A stretch of DNA of 64,000 nucleotides from DATAVB01 sp036267955 (lineage in GTDB: Bacteria; Actinomycetota; Actinomycetes; Mycobacteriales; QHCD01). The notes beneath the pieces are model-generated. The model did no database searches. It saw nothing but the letters and a program-made list of their open reading frames with translations, and was not told the DNA's origin. Below are positions 62,513 through 64,000 of this stretch, in pieces; the first letter of the stretch is position 1; each line of letters begins with the position of its first letter. The stretch is taken from NCBI GenBank assembly GCA_036267955.1, contig DATAVB010000004.1:15005-79004 (forward strand), in the 5' to 3' direction. A program made the translations under genes and the position numbers.

Positions 62513-64000
62513 ATGTTCGATGGCGATGGCGATGGCGATGGTGGCGGTGGGTGGTGGGTGGTGCAGGACGGCCGTCTGTTGTCCGGTGCTGCCCTGTCTG
62601 AGTGGCTGGCCGCGTGTGCGGACTCGAACACTGAGGACGACTGGGTGCCTGCCGATGGGGATGCGCCGCCGGAACACGAGTTCCCGGAGGCCGTGGAATC
62701 GCCGGCCCAGGTGCTGGGTCGGGTGATCGGTCTGGAGGGGTTGGTGTGTCGGGCGCAGGCCGAGCAGGCCGAAGCCCTGGTGACATTCGCCGGACACTGT
62801 CCGGTGACCGGGCCGCATGATCGGGGGTTCGCCGGCCGTGCCGATGTGTCCGAGTTCGTGGTCGACGAGCTCTCCTGCGCCCTGTCGTTGACCCGCCGGG
62901 CCGTGGACATGCGCCTGTCTCTGGCCCTGCGACTGACCGAGTGCCTGCCGGGCACGTTCGCGGCGTGGAAGGCCGGGGATCTGGACCTACGCCGGGTGCG
63001 GGTGATCGCCGATCGCACGATGGTCCTGTCCCCCGAACAAGCCACCACGGTGGAATCCCGGATCCTGCCGAAAGCCGGAGGGAAAACCACGGCGCAACTG
63101 CAACGGCTGGTCGATAAGGCCGTGATCGCGGTCGACCCGGACGCGGCGAACGCCCGGCACGAGCAGGCCCGACACGACCGGCACGTGCAACTGCGTCCCA
63201 GCCAGGACGGGATGAGCACCCTACGGGCGGAACTGTCCGCCGAAGACGCCCTCACCCTCTACGCCACGTTGTCCCTGATCGCCCGGACCTTCCCCGCCTC
63301 GGACCCCCGCACGATGAACCAACGCCGCGCCGATTCCCTCATCGACCTGGTCACCGGCCGCACCACCACCCCACCCACCGTCCCGGCCGGACCCGATGTC
63401 GCCGCGACGGGCCGATCCGGACGCGAGACCGGACCCGCCGGCGGTGCTCCGGCCGACACACCCGACAACACTCGGACGAAACCCGACCCAGGCCAACCCG
63501 AGCCGGACAGAACCACACCCCACCCCACCGTCCCGGCCGGACCCGATGTCGCCGCGACGGGCCCGTCCGGACGCAAGAGCGGACCCGCCGGCGGCGCTCC
63601 GGCCGACGCTTCAGCGACAACCCCCGACCCGCCCAGCGGCTGCGGGTGCACCTGCGGGGCCGTGGTGAGTAACTACACCGGCCCCCACCGTGCCAATCCA
63701 CCTGGCACCAACACGGCCGGAGGCACTGCCCGGCCGGGGAAACCGCTGGTCCATGTGATCGTGACCGCCGAAACACTCCTGGGTCTGGATGACGCCCCCG
63801 CGGAACTGGCCGGGCACGGACCCATCCCCTCGGACCTGGCCCGCCGGATCGCCGCCCAGGGAACCTGGCACCGGATCCTCACCGACCCGTTAACCGGACA
63901 AGCCCTGAACTACGGACGCACCACCTACCGCCCACCCGCCACCCTCGCCGACCACGTGAAAGCCCGCGACCGGGTCTGCCGATTCCCACCCTGCCAAACC
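62513..64000 (+). CDS. DUF222/13E12-repeat HNH endonuclease, truncated by window end
   Basis: An open frame of 496 codons runs from ATG 62513 to the last base. It starts MFDGDGDGDGGGGWW, has the DUF222 core (LGRVIGLEGLVCRAQAEQAEALVTFAGH, LSLTRRAVDMRLSLALRLTECLPGTFAAWKAGDLDLRRVRVIADRTM, RRADSLIDLVTG) and ends DHVKARDRVCRFPPCQT, the first Cys pair of the HNH domain, which must continue outside. A Pro/Ala/Gly-rich middle part contains an 84-base duplication. It is only distantly like the copy at 12537-13841. Such genes are multicopy and can recombine. Confidence 0.85.
   Translation, partial: MFDGDGDGDGGGGWWVVQDGRLLSGAALSEWLAACADSNTEDDWVPADGDAPPEHEFPEAVESPAQVLGRVIGLEGLVCRAQAEQAEALVTFAGHCPVTGPHDRGFAGRADVSEFVVDELSCALSLTRRAVDMRLSLALRLTECLPGTFAAWKAGDLDLRRVRVIADRTMVLSPEQATTVESRILPKAGGKTTAQLQRLVDKAVIAVDPDAANARHEQARHDRHVQLRPSQDGMSTLRAELSAEDALTLYATLSLIARTFPASDPRTMNQRRADSLIDLVTGRTTTPPTVPAGPDVAATGRSGRETGPAGGAPADTPDNTRTKPDPGQPEPDRTTPHPTVPAGPDVAATGPSGRKSGPAGGAPADASATTPDPPSGCGCTCGAVVSNYTGPHRANPPGTNTAGGTARPGKPLVHVIVTAETLLGLDDAPAELAGHGPIPSDLARRIAAQGTWHRILTDPLTGQALNYGRTTYRPPATLADHVKARDRVCRFPPCQT
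63374..63457 (+). repeat. 84-base direct repeat copy 1 inside HNH gene
   Basis: This copy encodes PTVPAGPDVAATGRSG...GGAPAD and is matched nearly base for base at 63524-63607. Differences include GRSGRET versus GPSGRKS. The period is 150 bases, a multiple of three, so the reading frame is kept. Confidence 0.8.
63524..63607 (+). repeat. 84-base direct repeat copy 2 inside HNH gene
   Basis: This is the second copy of the segment at 63374-63457 and carries only a few substitutions. The linker between copies is rich in Pro, Asp and Thr. Low divergence suggests a recent duplication or gene conversion. Confidence 0.8.

Overview
The window is about 64 kb of high-GC DNA from an actinobacterium. This is inferred from base composition, frequent GTG starts, GTGA/ATGA gene overlaps, two DUF222/13E12-type HNH endonuclease genes, many LacI regulators with carbohydrate ABC importers, a class F sortase, and DUF6328, DUF1684 and DUF6188 proteins. 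I cannot fix the genus. No rRNA, tRNA, CRISPR array, complete insertion sequence or prophage module is visible. Most of the window looks like a free-living heterotroph's chromosome, rich in catabolic and regulatory genes.

Region by region. 0.1-2.3 kb: two overlapping COG2159-type amidohydrolase paralogs, the first lacking two His residues that the second keeps. 2.3-10.3 kb: a minus-strand operon (sugar-binding lipoprotein, two permeases, enolase-superfamily enzyme, class II fumarase-like lyase, NAD-dependent epimerase) divergent from a LacI regulator. Two near-identical palindromic operators lie between them. 10.4-11.6 kb: an encapsulated ferritin translationally coupled to an encapsulin shell gene, closed by a strong hairpin. 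11.6-14.4 kb: a short-chain dehydrogenase (SDR) and a DUF222/HNH gene whose upstream region is tandemly repeated. 14.5-19 kb: LacI, GH38 alpha-mannosidase and an SDR. 19-25.6 kb: a TfoX-N domain protein, a flavin monooxygenase-like enzyme, a PCMT-like methyltransferase with an unusual start, a zinc-LID adenylate kinase, DUF6328, and a DUF4091 glycosidase-like protein coupled to an acetylxylan esterase-like hydrolase.

25.6-32.4 kb: benzoylformate decarboxylase, a PadR/MFS efflux pair, a TetR with a perfect palindrome in its promoter, a hypothetical protein coupled to a PAP2/AUR1-type phosphatase, and an SDR. 32.4-40.9 kb: a DUF5994 gene remnant, two divergent GT4 glycosyltransferases, an alpha/alpha-toroid protein, and a second LacI plus carbohydrate ABC importer with its own operator. 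40.9-53.7 kb: mixed housekeeping and envelope genes, including YchJ-like, SDR, DUF4397 with class F sortase, a FhuF-like protein, an ArsR/SRPBCC pair, an MFS pump with an extra C-terminal domain, a secreted beta-propeller and several DUF proteins.

53.8-58.7 kb: a complete kdpFABC potassium pump operon preceded by a 27-residue membrane microprotein. Its KdpC is enlarged by a cysteine-containing insert, and no kdpDE is present in the window. 58.8-64 kb: an HAD phosphatase, a tyrosine/lipid phosphatase, an ABM monooxygenase, an SMP-30 lactonase, a decayed DUF849/BKACE gene, and a second DUF222/HNH gene that runs off the end.

The main functional themes are uptake and breakdown of plant or microbial carbohydrates under LacI control, iron storage in an encapsulin compartment, and potassium homeostasis. 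The best leads for something new are the asymmetric amidohydrolase pair, the first LacI operon with its odd enzyme set, the repeated promoter unit of the first HNH gene, and the Kdp operon's microprotein and enlarged KdpC.
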